Below, one piece after another: positions 9,036 to 19,909 of a stretch of 64,000 nt of DNA. Position numbers and translations under genes: made by a program. The notes under the pieces are model-generated. The model searched no databases, had not been told where the DNA came from, and saw only the letters and a list, made by a program, of their open reading frames with translations. Within the stretch, counting starts at the first letter, position 1. Each line of letters opens with the position of its first letter. Origin of the DNA: an uncultured Pirellulales bacterium (GTDB lineage: Bacteria; Planctomycetota; Planctomycetia; Pirellulales; Thermoguttaceae); contig CALLPE010000008.1 in assembly GCA_938015445.1 (NCBI GenBank), positions 186,001 through 250,000 on the forward strand, given 5' to 3'.

Positions 9036-10420
9036 TGGTATTCCAGCACGTTGTGTTCCGCGTATTCGCACGGGGGAAACACCACCAGGGGGAAGCCGCG
9101 CACCACCGGCGGCCAACCGTCCGCTTCGGCGGCGACAAGTACTTTCCAGCGCACCTGGTTGTTGGTGGCTCTGAAGGAATGCATTGCCCCGGAGGGAATA
9201 TGCAGCAAGCACTCGGCTTCAAATGGCACGCCGCTGCCGACCTCGAAACCATTCTGAGCCAACAACTGTTGGCGGTACACCTCTCTGACTTCGGTCCGGG
9301 CGTTGGTGCCCTGGCGGTAAACTGCTTCTTCTTCGCAGACCAGCGCGACCGAGAACCGCCGTACTTTCAATCTGCCGCTTTGCGAGACGAATAGCCGATA
9401 ACTGCCGCCGGGCACAAGCGGATGGTCGGATATCTCTACCAGCGTCGGCCCCACGCCCGTGGTCGTCACCAGTTTGCGGATAAAATAGGCCAGCAGCACC
9501 AGACCTATTGCCACGAAAGGTATCAAACCGATGTTGAGCCGCCAATCGGGCCTGCCCTGGGAAAACAGCGTCATCGCATAAATAGCGGCCCCACCGACGA
9601 TCACGTTCCACAGCAGTGCGGCCAGAAACAAGCCGAACAGCGACCAGCCGGGCGAAGCGGCGATCGGCAGCCGGAAACGCAGTCTGGTGCCGGGGCTGTT
9701 GGTGATTTCGCGTCCGTCGGGCACGAAAGGAAAACGCGGTTTGGGCTTGCCGTTGGCTGCCAACATGCCGTTGGGCGTCAGCCGGCTGGATAAGGCCGCC
9801 TTGCGCTCGGCCGATTTACCCCACGCTAGCCAGGTGTACAACAGCCCGCCCGCACCAATCAACAGCACCGACAGCGGCACGCTGAAAGCCAGCCATGTCC
9901 ACCACCTCGATCCGCGCTGAACAACCACCAGGTGCGGATCGGCCGGATCGTACCAGCAGGGATACTCTCGCGGTCGTTCGGGATCGACTACGAATCGCGC
10001 AGCCGCTTCCGCCTGTGCCTGCTGGTCGGGCGAGTAAGAGCTAGGATCGTCGCGTACCGTGGCGATGTCGTAAGTCCACTCGACGTAGGTCTTGCCATCC
10101 ACGTGGTATTCGATTTTGACTTCTGGGCGGAAGAGGTCTTCTGTCGGGTGCTTGCGGACTCGCGTATCGAGCACTACGCATGTGTGGGGGATGAACCTGT
10201 GACTGACCTGCCATTGGGGAACCACCAGCCAGAAGAACATCATGGCCAATCCGGCCACGCCCAAAACCGTTAACACGGCGAAGAACAGCAGCTCGCCAAG
10301 CCTGCCCACCCGCGCAGAACCGGTGCGCCGATGGCCGCGTTTTTTCTCGTATAGCCGAATTACGCGCGCCACGCTGCTTGCTCCGTGCCTGTTTTCCTGG
10401 CGTGTCGTATCGGAGTGCAT
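9017..10420 (-). CDS. DUF3592-like membrane protein
   Basis: 467 aa. The first transmembrane helix (about residues 47-70) precedes an extracytoplasmic domain with YHVDGKTYVEWTYD and CWYDPADPHLVVVQRG. This is the pattern of DUF3592 proteins: a beta domain ending in a PxxPxxxxxxxD-type motif before the next helix. Two or three further helices follow (around 180-205 and 265-320). A soluble C-terminal beta domain contains HPLVPGGSYRLFVSQSG. First gene of a three-gene overlapping unit with the small beta-rich protein and the P-loop ATPase. Function not established. Confidence 0.78.
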   Translation of the reverse strand: MHSDTTRQENRHGASSVARVIRLYEKKRGHRRTGSARVGRLGELLFFAVLTVLGVAGLAMMFFWLVVPQWQVSHRFIPHTCVVLDTRVRKHPTEDLFRPEVKIEYHVDGKTYVEWTYDIATVRDDPSSYSPDQQAQAEAAARFVVDPERPREYPCWYDPADPHLVVVQRGSRWWTWLAFSVPLSVLLIGAGGLLYTWLAWGKSAERKAALSSRLTPNGMLAANGKPKPRFPFVPDGREITNSPGTRLRFRLPIAASPGWSLFGLFLAALLWNVIVGGAAIYAMTLFSQGRPDWRLNIGLIPFVAIGLVLLAYFIRKLVTTTGVGPTLVEISDHPLVPGGSYRLFVSQSGRLKVRRFSVALVCEEEAVYRQGTNARTEVREVYRQQLLAQNGFEVGSGVPFEAECLLHIPSGAMHSFRATNNQVRWKVLVAAEADGWPPVVRGFPLVVFPPCEYAEHNVLEYQCIDRL

Positions 10421-10565
10421 CCGTACCCACGCCTTCCGGCCCTGTGCCGGTCCGTCTGGGCAAAATCGGCTACCAGCCGGTCAGCCGGGCGTGCGGGCCA
10501 ATGGCGCCGATTCTACAAGTGGGCCTATGCTGCCGCTTGATTCTGCGACTGGATAGTGCGCTGGG

Positions 10566-10841
10566 CTACTGGGTGGCTGCGCACTGGGGAACCTCGCGGC
10601 GAAAACCGATTTTCTCCAGCGCCTGGTAAACTTCCTCCAGTGTCTTTTCGCCGAAATTCGGGATACTCAGCAGTTGTTGCGGAGTGCAATTGAGCAAGTC
10701 CTTTACAGTGAAGATGCCGCATTCCTCCAGGCAGTTCGTTGTGCGGACCGAAAGCCCGATCTCCGCAACGCTCAGCTCCAGCTTGGCTTTCCTAGCTTCG
10801 GCCTCGGCGATTTGCGGGCAGATGCGGATGCGTGTTCCCAT
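10566..10841 (-). CDS. Stand-alone RNA polymerase alpha C-terminal-domain-like protein
   Basis: 91 aa from the ATG at 10841, chosen because GGGAGG lies 6 bp upstream; an in-frame ATG 22 codons earlier lacks such a site. The segment IGLSVRTTNCLEECGIF through TVKDLL and LLSIPNFGEKTLEEVYQAL matches the alpha-CTD helix-hairpin-helix fold that contacts UP elements and activators. No N-terminal alpha assembly domain is present, so this is not rpoA. It could bind DNA or the transcription machinery as an accessory factor. It diverges from the helicase gene across 618 bp. Confidence 0.85.
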   Translation of the reverse strand: MGTRIRICPQIAEAEARKAKLELSVAEIGLSVRTTNCLEECGIFTVKDLLNCTPQQLLSIPNFGEKTLEEVYQALEKIGFRREVPQCAATQ

Positions 10842-11459
10842 GGCTTCCCTCCCATGTATCGAAGGTCTCCGTACGAAATTGCCTCCGTACGACGTACACC
10901 GAAACAACTACAAGTTTGCCTGGTTCACAGCCGCAAAAACCGGCTGCCTGCCAGCAAACGACCTAAACCGCAAAACCCGTAGTATAGCAAAAGGGAGAAT
11001 TTACGGTAGCCGGCCTTATGAGTATTTTGGACCTCCCCACTCGGCAAATCGCGTCTTGGCGGGGCTTGCCAACCTGACCAAGGGACTGTCTGGCAGCAGA
11101 GCGCCGGCCGGTGGTAAAGCATACACGTCGGTCGGCCAGCTCGGTGATGCTCGAATGGGCCGGTCTAACGGCTTCAGCGCCGTCATTGCTGCCGGCAAAC
11201 ATATCGCATCGGTGTTAGCAAGCAGCGTAATTCTGTTTGTATCAGTGCTGGCAAACCTATTGCCTCTGTGCTAGCGAAACATTCTGTGTTTATGCTGGCG
11301 AGCGTATTGTATCTGTGCTAGCAAACATATTGGCACGCCGTTACACTTGCTTACAGGCACTGGTGCGGCAAAGAGCCATTCGGCCTTCGTCATGGCCCGG
11401 CGGGCCTTAAGTCGCAAGGCGAACACGCCTTTGCTGGACCCTCCCGGAGACCACAGACC
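10842..11459. other. Divergent intergenic region with a 23-bp repeat array
   Basis: The region separates the alpha-CTD-like gene (minus) from the helicase gene (plus). No supported ORF. The notable content is the six-unit array at 11195-11343. Confidence 0.55.
11195..11343. repeat. Degenerate tandem array, six units of about 23 bp
   Basis: Units begin GCAAAC/GCGA and end GTGCTA/TGCTG/GTTA: 11195-11217, 11218-11250 (with about 10 extra bp), 11251-11273, 11274-11297, 11298-11320 and 11321-11343. The typical unit resembles GCAAACATATTG followed by TATCTGTGCTA. The array ends 116 bp before the helicase start. Confidence 0.8.
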
Positions 11460-13931
<2,472 letters not shown>

Positions 13932-14402
13932 CTAACACTTATTCACGAAGCATTATGGATTGTGGGGTGTTGTAGCTATTTCGGTGCGTTGTAGCGATTG
14001 CGGGGTGTTGTAGATATTGTGGGGGGGCAACTACTGCGGAGCCTCGCTGAGCGCTACGGTTGTTGTAGCTATTGCGGTGTGTTGTACCTATTTCGGTCCG
14101 TTCTAGCCATTGCGATGTGTTGTAGCGGCGCTGGGTCGTGGTGTTGGAAGGCAGAATCAAAAGTCGCCCGCTGTGCGGCAGGGCGTCGCCGGTAAACGGG
14201 CCGGTAGCGTCATCGATCGGCACGGCCGAGTGGGCGGGGTCGTCGGGCGCCGCTGATTTGCGGGCGGGTGGGCAGGGTCGTTGGAGTGCTGCTGATTTGC
14301 AGGCCGCAAGCGTCGGCTTCGGCGCTTCGGGGTGTAATTGGTGTGGCACGACCGCAATCATTCAAAAGTTCTTTCTTTTTCTCAAGCGGAGGATGACCGA
14401 GC
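13932..14402. other. Intergenic region upstream of the Tad locus with a 19-bp repeat array
   Basis: Contains the array at 13951-14138 and then about 260 bp of GC-rich sequence. No supported gene; a minus-strand frame across the array is a by-product of repeats whose period is not a multiple of three. A GGAGGATGACCGAGC element precedes the Tad ATPase start. Confidence 0.5.
13951..14138. repeat. Degenerate 19-bp tandem array in two blocks
   Basis: The unit is close to TTGTAGCTATTGCGGTGTG. Block 1 has four units (13951-13969, 13970-13988, 13989-14007, 14008-14026). Block 2 has four units (14063-14081, 14082-14100, 14101-14119, 14120-14138). The 36 bp between them may be decayed units. It lies between the helicase and the first Tad gene. 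Confidence 0.85.
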
Positions 14403-15518
14403 ATGTCGCGACAAGCGATCTTCGAAGCCTCTACCCGGTACTTCTTGCAGCCCATCTTGCCCCTGCTGGAGGACGACACGATTACGGACATCCTGGTCAA
14501 CTCTTACGACGAGATTTACATCGAGCGGCGGGGCCGCTTGATCCGTACCGATCTGAAATTCTCCAGCGACGACGCGCTGTTGTCGGCGATTCACAACGTG
14601 GCGCAATGGGTGGGCCGGGAAATCAGCGAGGAACACCCGGTGCTCGACGCCCGATTGCCCGATGGTTCCCGCGTTCATGCCGTCATTCCTCCGGCGGCGC
14701 GGACTGGAATCTATCTGACCATTCGCCGCTTTCCCCGTCAGACGATGACCCTGGATGATATGGTGAAGCTGAACACCATTTCGGAGATGGCCAAGGAGTT
14801 CCTGGAAATCTGCGTGCGTCTGCGGAAGAACATGCTGATTTCCGGTGGCACGGGCACCGGCAAGACGGTGCTGTTAGGGGCCATTTCCCGGGCCATTCCG
14901 CAGGAAGAACGGGTAGTGGTGATCGAGGACACCTCCGAATTGCGCCTTATTCAGGAGCACTGCTTGTACTTGGAAGCCCGGCACGGCGGCACGACCGGCC
15001 AGGAAGGACTGAACGTGCGGCAACTGTTTCTCAACTCGCTGCGGATGCGGCCCGACAGGATCATCGTCGGCGAAGTCCGCGGCGGCGAGGCGCTGGACAT
15101 GATCCAGTCGATGATCAGCGGGCATTCCGGGGCGATGTCCACCATCCACGCCACCACGCCGACCGACGCTTTGATTCGCTTGGAGACCCTGTCGCTGATG
15201 TCCGACGTGGACATCCCGGTGTACGTGGCCCGTACACAAGTGGCCTCGGCCATCCACTTGATCATCCAGATTGCGCGGTTCAGCGAGGATGGCTCGCGCA
15301 AAATTACCCGAATCACCGAAGTCCGCGGCCTCGATGAAAATAATCACTATGCGACTAAAGATTTGTTTGTTTTCAAATTACGCGGCCGCACGCCCGACGG
15401 TATGTTGGTTGCCGATCTGGCCCATACGGGCGAAAAGCCCACCTTCGCCAGCGAACCGTATGAGCTAGGAATAGAAAGGTTTATTAACAACAGCGAGCCA
15501 CTTTGGGCGAAACCTTGA
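14403..15518 (+). CDS. tadA: Tad/CpaF-type secretion ATPase, short form
   Basis: 371 aa. Powers assembly of Flp-type pili or a related secretion machine on the cytoplasmic face. The Walker A motif GGTGTGKT is near 148-155. RVVVIEDTSELRL (the CpaF Asp/Glu box), LRMRPDRIIVGEVRGGEALDM (Walker B region) and SGHSGAMSTIHA (His box) are all present. The protein starts almost directly at the N1 domain and lacks the long N-terminal region of many CpaF proteins. A second, FHA-bearing CpaF is encoded at 23116-25080. First gene of the Tad locus. Confidence 0.93.
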   Translation: MSRQAIFEASTRYFLQPILPLLEDDTITDILVNSYDEIYIERRGRLIRTDLKFSSDDALLSAIHNVAQWVGREISEEHPVLDARLPDGSRVHAVIPPAARTGIYLTIRRFPRQTMTLDDMVKLNTISEMAKEFLEICVRLRKNMLISGGTGTGKTVLLGAISRAIPQEERVVVIEDTSELRLIQEHCLYLEARHGGTTGQEGLNVRQLFLNSLRMRPDRIIVGEVRGGEALDMIQSMISGHSGAMSTIHATTPTDALIRLETLSLMSDVDIPVYVARTQVASAIHLIIQIARFSEDGSRKITRITEVRGLDENNHYATKDLFVFKLRGRTPDGMLVADLAHTGEKPTFASEPYELGIERFINNSEPLWAKP

Positions 15519-15949
15519 GTGGGTATTGGGGTTTAATCGTCTGGGAACGGGCAGAGGAGCGGGGGAGCTTTGCGCGCATAACGTCACAAGCGCTGTGCCG
15601 CTCGACAGCGCTGGTGGCAGGGATGCTCCACCGATTGGAGTAGTTGAACTGTTGGCATAATCGAACCACACCAGCCACAGCACAGCACCGCCCTGCCTGG
15701 CGTTGCCGCGTGAGACTGGCAATTGGTGGCCGGCCAGTTTATCGCCGGACGACCGTTGTGATGCACCTGTGAAGCGCACCGAGAAAGCCGATTGCCTTGC
15801 AGACCGGGGTACAAACAGTCGAGCCAGCCGGTTGCGTCCAGGCTGGTGTACACGGCGCGACGCCGGTTCTGCGAACCGGTTGACATCGGCAAGCCAGTTC
15901 AGTTGCAAACAGTTGATTTGCCGGTTGCTCTGTGAGAGAATGGTTAGTG
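15519..15949. other. Gene-free stretch inside the Tad locus
   Basis: The 431 bp between the first ATPase and the first pilin-like gene have no supported ORF. GCCAGCCGGTTG-like motifs recur loosely around 15810-15930 but do not form a clean array. A separate promoter for the pilin genes would be expected here; no convincing -35/-10 pair was found. Confidence 0.45.
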
Positions 15950-16138
15950 ATGAAAACCACAAGGCATAGAAACACAGGGCAAAATCGACCGAGGCGCAGC
16001 GGGTTGGCAGCGCTCGACTATATACTGCTGTTGGGCGTAGTTCTTCCTATGGCGGCTTTTGTCTTCTGGGCCGGGCCGTTGCTGATGCGCCTGACGTACG
16101 AAATGACCTGCATGTTGATTAGTTGGCCTTTCATGTAA
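15950..16138 (+). CDS. Flp-like pilin, small
   Basis: 62 aa from the ATG at 15950. A basic N-terminus (HRNTGQNRPRRSG) precedes a hydrophobic helix, LAALDYILLLGVVLPMAAF. Cleavage after the Gly of RRSG would leave LAALDY, with an acidic residue at +5 and Tyr at +6, matching the Flp prepilin pattern (G^xxxxEY) with Asp in place of Glu. Likely a pilus subunit or pseudopilin processed by the A24 peptidase encoded downstream. Family placement is by motif and context. Confidence 0.7.
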   Translation: MKTTRHRNTGQNRPRRSGLAALDYILLLGVVLPMAAFVFWAGPLLMRLTYEMTCMLISWPFM

Positions 16139-16289
16139 ATCGGGGTTTGTTCTACCACAGATACAAACGTTGACGGTCGCTTGGTGCGCGGCATCGGGGC
16201 TTTGGCAGCGGCGACCGTCGTAATGCGGCTGTACTGCGGCGTGCGAGTCGGCCGCACGCGGCAACAGACCAGATAAAGGAGCAGAGAAC

Positions 16290-16505
16290 ATGAAGCCGTC
16301 TTCGCTGTGGGGCCTGTTGCGCAAGGTTCACTCCGATGAGGATGGCGCGGTGGCGAGCATCGATACTATTCTGATCATCGCCGCCATCGCCATTCCGGTA
16401 TTGATCTTCCTGTGGCGCTTCGGTTGGCCGATGATCAAACAGTACTTCCTCTCCGGCATCCAAGAGCTACAGGGCGAGGCCGACAAGGTCAAGTCCGGCC
16501 AGTAA
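16290..16505 (+). CDS. Flp-like pilin
   Basis: 71 aa, with a good GGAG ribosome site. The leader ends SDEDG, followed by AVASIDTILIIAAIAIPVL and a Trp-containing helix end. The G^A junction with Asp at +6 is close to Flp prepilins (GATAIEY). The mature peptide would be about 52 residues: one helix and a short polar tail. It lies 15 bp before the prepilin peptidase gene, so the pilin and its processing enzyme are likely co-expressed. Probable main pilin candidate together with the 62-residue protein upstream. Confidence 0.78.
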   Translation: MKPSSLWGLLRKVHSDEDGAVASIDTILIIAAIAIPVLIFLWRFGWPMIKQYFLSGIQELQGEADKVKSGQ

Positions 16506-16520
16506 AGCCAGCTTGCGCCG

Positions 16521-17102
16521 ATGTTGCTCACAGCCCTGCTGCTGGCGCTGGTCGGTATCGCTGCGCTTACGGACCTCAGCAGCCGGAAGATTTATAACTG
16601 GCTGACGTATCCGGGCATCATCGGCGCGGTGACGCTCCACGGCATCGGCTCGTTGTTGGCGTTCGTACAGCTTGTCGACGAGCAGTACCTGCGCACGCTG
16701 GGCTGGTTGCCCTACCAGGAAAGTCTGTTGGGGCTTGTGTTGTGCGGCGCGGTGATGCTGGTCTGCTACGTAATGTTTGGCATCGGCGGGGGCGATGTGA
16801 AACTGATCGCCATGATCGGAGCGTTCCTCGGCCCGTACCAGGGGCTGGAAACCATGCTGTGGACGTTCATACTCGGCGGCGCGTCGGGCGTTGTCGTGTT
16901 GATCTGGCGGTTGGGCGTGGTGCGGTTCGTGGTACGGCTTTTCAGACAATTGATGTGGGCGATCAGTTTGGGGCGAATCGGAACCAGCGGACAAGAAGAC
17001 ACCTCGGGCTGCTGGCCGCTTTTTTTGGCCCCCAGTGCGCTGGCGGCGGTGGTGATGGTGCGGTTCGGCGTTAGCCAGTGGATCAGCAGTCTGGTGGGTT
17101 AG
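16521..17102 (+). CDS. tadV: Prepilin peptidase, A24 family, TadV/CpaA type
   Basis: 193 aa integral membrane aspartic protease that removes prepilin leaders. The two catalytic aspartates are visible: Asp18 in LTDLSSRKIYN and Asp93 in GGGDVKL (90-96). About six hydrophobic helices are seen. There is no N-terminal methylase domain, as expected for the TadV/CpaA subgroup rather than PilD. Sits between the Flp-like pilin and the TadE-like genes. Confidence 0.92.
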   Translation: MLLTALLLALVGIAALTDLSSRKIYNWLTYPGIIGAVTLHGIGSLLAFVQLVDEQYLRTLGWLPYQESLLGLVLCGAVMLVCYVMFGIGGGDVKLIAMIGAFLGPYQGLETMLWTFILGGASGVVVLIWRLGVVRFVVRLFRQLMWAISLGRIGTSGQEDTSGCWPLFLAPSALAAVVMVRFGVSQWISSLVG

Positions 17103-17194
17103 CATCGGGCTGCTGGCTGGCGAAGTTCGACAAGCGCTCGGGCTGGATGCTGCGGCTTTCCGGCTGCGGCCTAACAGTGTGAAAGGTCCCCGGC

Positions 17195-18172
17195 ATGGAC
17201 CGAGCCGTGTTGCTGGCATGTTTGCCCTGGCTTGGGCTGATGGCCGCCGGCGCGGCGATGGCGGCGCTGCTGGTTCATCTGAGCGGGGTTTGCGTGCGCC
17301 CGACTCGGTTGCTACAGTTGCACCGCGATCAGGGGGGCGGTGTGCAAAGCCTTAGTTTCGTGCTGACGCTGCCGCTTTTTGTGCTGGTGATGCTGTTCAT
17401 CGTGCAGGTCAGCCAGTTGATGATCGGCACCATCGTCGTTCACTACGCGGCTTTTGCCGCCGCCCGCAGCGCAGCAGTCTGGATTCCCGCCGAATGCCCA
17501 CCACCGGAAGGCGCTAACTGCATCAGCGCTTACCGCATCGATCCCGAGGCCCCTGACCAACGCTTGCCGGTGCTCGACCCCGACGATCCCGCTTACGGCC
17601 CTGCCCCGGGCGGGGTGACGTACATCGTCGAGCCAGGCAGCTACAAATATAACCAGATTACCGCCGCGGCAGTGTTGGCCTGCATGGCGGCCAGCCCATC
17701 ACGCGACCTGGGCCTGAGTTTGCCGGCAGCGGCTTCCGGTTCCGCCGGGGTATTGGAGGCGGTTTACCGGGCAATGGCGCCCTCGGCGGCGGCCAATCCG
17801 CGCACTTCCGCCCGGCTGTACAACAAACTGGCCTATTCGCTTCACAACACGATGGTGGAGATTCGGTTCTATCACAAGAACGCCGAGCCGCCACTGGTGA
17901 CTTACTTCCTGCCGCCGGACGAGGCCGAGTTCCGCTTCAACGAACTCGGCTGGCAGGACCAATTGACGGTGACCGTGTGGCACAACTACGCCCTGCTTCC
18001 CGGGCCGGGACGATTCCTTGCCAAGTATTTCCCCAGCCCAGCCGGGGCGGACCGCGTCGCCCCGCGCATCCGGCAAATCGGCGGCGTGCACTGCTTGCCG
18101 CTGACGGCCTCGGCCACGTTGGTCATCGAAGGCGAAAAACCGGTGGTGCGGTATTTTTACGGGGTGTATTAG
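17195..18172 (+). CDS. TadE-like pseudopilin, large
   Basis: 325 aa, AAAGG ribosome site. After an N-terminal hydrophobic stretch comes LHRDQGGGVQSLSF and a long hydrophobic helix (TLPLFVLVMLFIVQVSQLM), then HYAAFAAARSAAV. This is the TadE pattern: basic/Gly junction, hydrophobic helix and AA(R)-rich continuation. The remaining 220 residues form an extracytoplasmic domain without recognised motifs. The LHRDQ-G-Gly motif is shared with the TadG-like protein encoded next. Minor pilin or assembly role inferred from family. Confidence 0.78.
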   Translation: MDRAVLLACLPWLGLMAAGAAMAALLVHLSGVCVRPTRLLQLHRDQGGGVQSLSFVLTLPLFVLVMLFIVQVSQLMIGTIVVHYAAFAAARSAAVWIPAECPPPEGANCISAYRIDPEAPDQRLPVLDPDDPAYGPAPGGVTYIVEPGSYKYNQITAAAVLACMAASPSRDLGLSLPAAASGSAGVLEAVYRAMAPSAAANPRTSARLYNKLAYSLHNTMVEIRFYHKNAEPPLVTYFLPPDEAEFRFNELGWQDQLTVTVWHNYALLPGPGRFLAKYFPSPAGADRVAPRIRQIGGVHCLPLTASATLVIEGEKPVVRYFYGVY

Positions 18173-18225
18173 GGCGGGGGCAACTTAAACGCCAATAGGC
18201 CACAGGAACTGACGGCGCTTCCGCA

Positions 18226-19761
18226 ATGAACACTGCGATTAACAAAAACGCCGGATGGCCGGAGCGGGGCTTTTCACGGGCAGTTGTGCGCCGGTGCCGT
18301 GTGGCGGCCAGGGCCGCCGCAGGTTGTTGCCTTCGGGCCGGTGGGCAACTCCACCGTGATCAGTCCGGCGCGATGAGCATCGTGGCCGTTTTCGCCTTGC
18401 TGTTGCTGACCATGCTGTTGGGCATGGTGTGGAACGTTGCCCGGCAGGCCGACGGCAAAGTGCGCATGCAGAATGCCGCCGACGCAGCCGCCTACTCCGG
18501 TGGGGTGATCATAGCCCGCGGCATGAACACCCTGGCCTTCACCAATCACCTGCTGTTCGACACCTTCGCCATGACGGCCTTCATGCGCGAGGCCCGCGAC
18601 CAAAACGCCGCCTCCTATGTGCCGCAAATATTGGCTGCTTGGTCGCGCATCGGGCCTGTGCTGGCGGGCTCGCCGTTCGCCAAGTTTCAGGCTTTGGGTA
18701 GCGCTATCACACAGAAGGTTCCGCTGGAGCAACAGATGGTGACGGCCTACACCAACTGGGCGGCGGCGGTCAGCCAGCGGGTGCTGCCGGTGCTGGAGGA
18801 AATCCTGCGGCAGGAGATGATCCCCCATTATCAGCGGAGCGTGGTCTGGGCTTTCCCGCAAATCGCCCAAATGGCCGCCATGGAAATCGCCCGGCGCCAT
18901 GGCGAGCCATCGTTCGGGCGCGGCCCGATGTTGGGCGCCCTGTGGCGTGCCACGGGCGAGATCGTCGGTGGCGATGCCGAGATGTACAACCCCTCGCTGC
19001 CGGTGGTCGAGCCGTTGCCGGGGGTGGAAGAGGGCGACAACCACTTTACCCGTGCCCGGCAACAGCGGCGCACCTACGCCATCCGCTACCTGAACGATTG
19101 GAACAACCAGACCATGGCGGCCTTCGACCGCGAAGGGAAGATGTCGCAATTCTCGGCCCTCTGGCGCAGCTTCACTTGCGGGCAGTTGGAAAAACTATTG
19201 GAAGAGGAGTATCCCGATCGCAACCTGCCGTTCCAGATTCGCACCCGGCGCAGCGAGATCATCGACGCCAACGAGCATTTGGAGCAGCACTTCATGTTCG
19301 TGGGCGTGGTGTATTGGCGTCGCGTGCCGGAGACCGCGCCGACGGTTTTCCGTAATCCGCTGGCGCCAGGCGCGTGGAACACCGCCTTCGCCCAGGTGCA
19401 AGTGTTCGTGCCCACGGCGCGGCTGGAGTGGCAATGGATCCGCGAGTGGGGCGGCGGCAGCAATTCGATACCCATCGGCGGCGTGCCGGGCGATTTCCCC
19501 ACGTTGCCTGCCGATGAGCCTCCTGGGCCGCAGGGCGGCGGCGGACCTGGCCGCTGGGTCGTGGGCCGCCAACGCGTACCGACTTCCTGGGACTTGCTGA
19601 ATCAGTCCTGGAGCTGTCAGTTGGTGCCCGCTACTGCCCCGGCGCTGGCCGACATACTTCAGACTCCACCGCCGCTGCCTGCCTTTCAAGGTCTGGACGT
19701 GAGATTGCCTAGCCTCGGCGGGGCGACTTCCAGAGACATTGGAAAAATCAACATGCATTAG
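18226..19761 (+). CDS. TadG-like protein with N-terminal Tad domain
   Basis: 511 aa. A basic N-terminus (residues 1-40) leads to LHRDQSGAMSIVAVFALLLL, a hydrophobic helix. RMQNAADAAAYSGGVIIARGMN follows, the hallmark of the putative Flp pilus-assembly (Tad/TadG) N-terminal domain. The long downstream part is predicted extracytoplasmic and has no von Willebrand metal site that I can see. Flanked by two TadE-like genes. Confidence 0.82.
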   Translation: MNTAINKNAGWPERGFSRAVVRRCRVAARAAAGCCLRAGGQLHRDQSGAMSIVAVFALLLLTMLLGMVWNVARQADGKVRMQNAADAAAYSGGVIIARGMNTLAFTNHLLFDTFAMTAFMREARDQNAASYVPQILAAWSRIGPVLAGSPFAKFQALGSAITQKVPLEQQMVTAYTNWAAAVSQRVLPVLEEILRQEMIPHYQRSVVWAFPQIAQMAAMEIARRHGEPSFGRGPMLGALWRATGEIVGGDAEMYNPSLPVVEPLPGVEEGDNHFTRARQQRRTYAIRYLNDWNNQTMAAFDREGKMSQFSALWRSFTCGQLEKLLEEEYPDRNLPFQIRTRRSEIIDANEHLEQHFMFVGVVYWRRVPETAPTVFRNPLAPGAWNTAFAQVQVFVPTARLEWQWIREWGGGSNSIPIGGVPGDFPTLPADEPPGPQGGGGPGRWVVGRQRVPTSWDLLNQSWSCQLVPATAPALADILQTPPPLPAFQGLDVRLPSLGGATSRDIGKINMH

Positions 19762-19909
19762 TGGGGTGGTACGAAACGCCCGCCCCATGCCGGACTGTCT
19801 GACTCAGTATCAGGACTTATCAGGACTGACTAACGTGAGCCAAGCCGACGGGAACAGAGTCTTCGCAGGGCTGCCGAGTCGCCAGCCGGTGGGCGACCGA
19901 GGGTGCAGT

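Noticed and set aside
13939..14361. Minus-strand frame with repeated THRNSYN peptides
   Set aside because: The DNA period is 19 bp, not a multiple of three, so the peptide echo is accidental.
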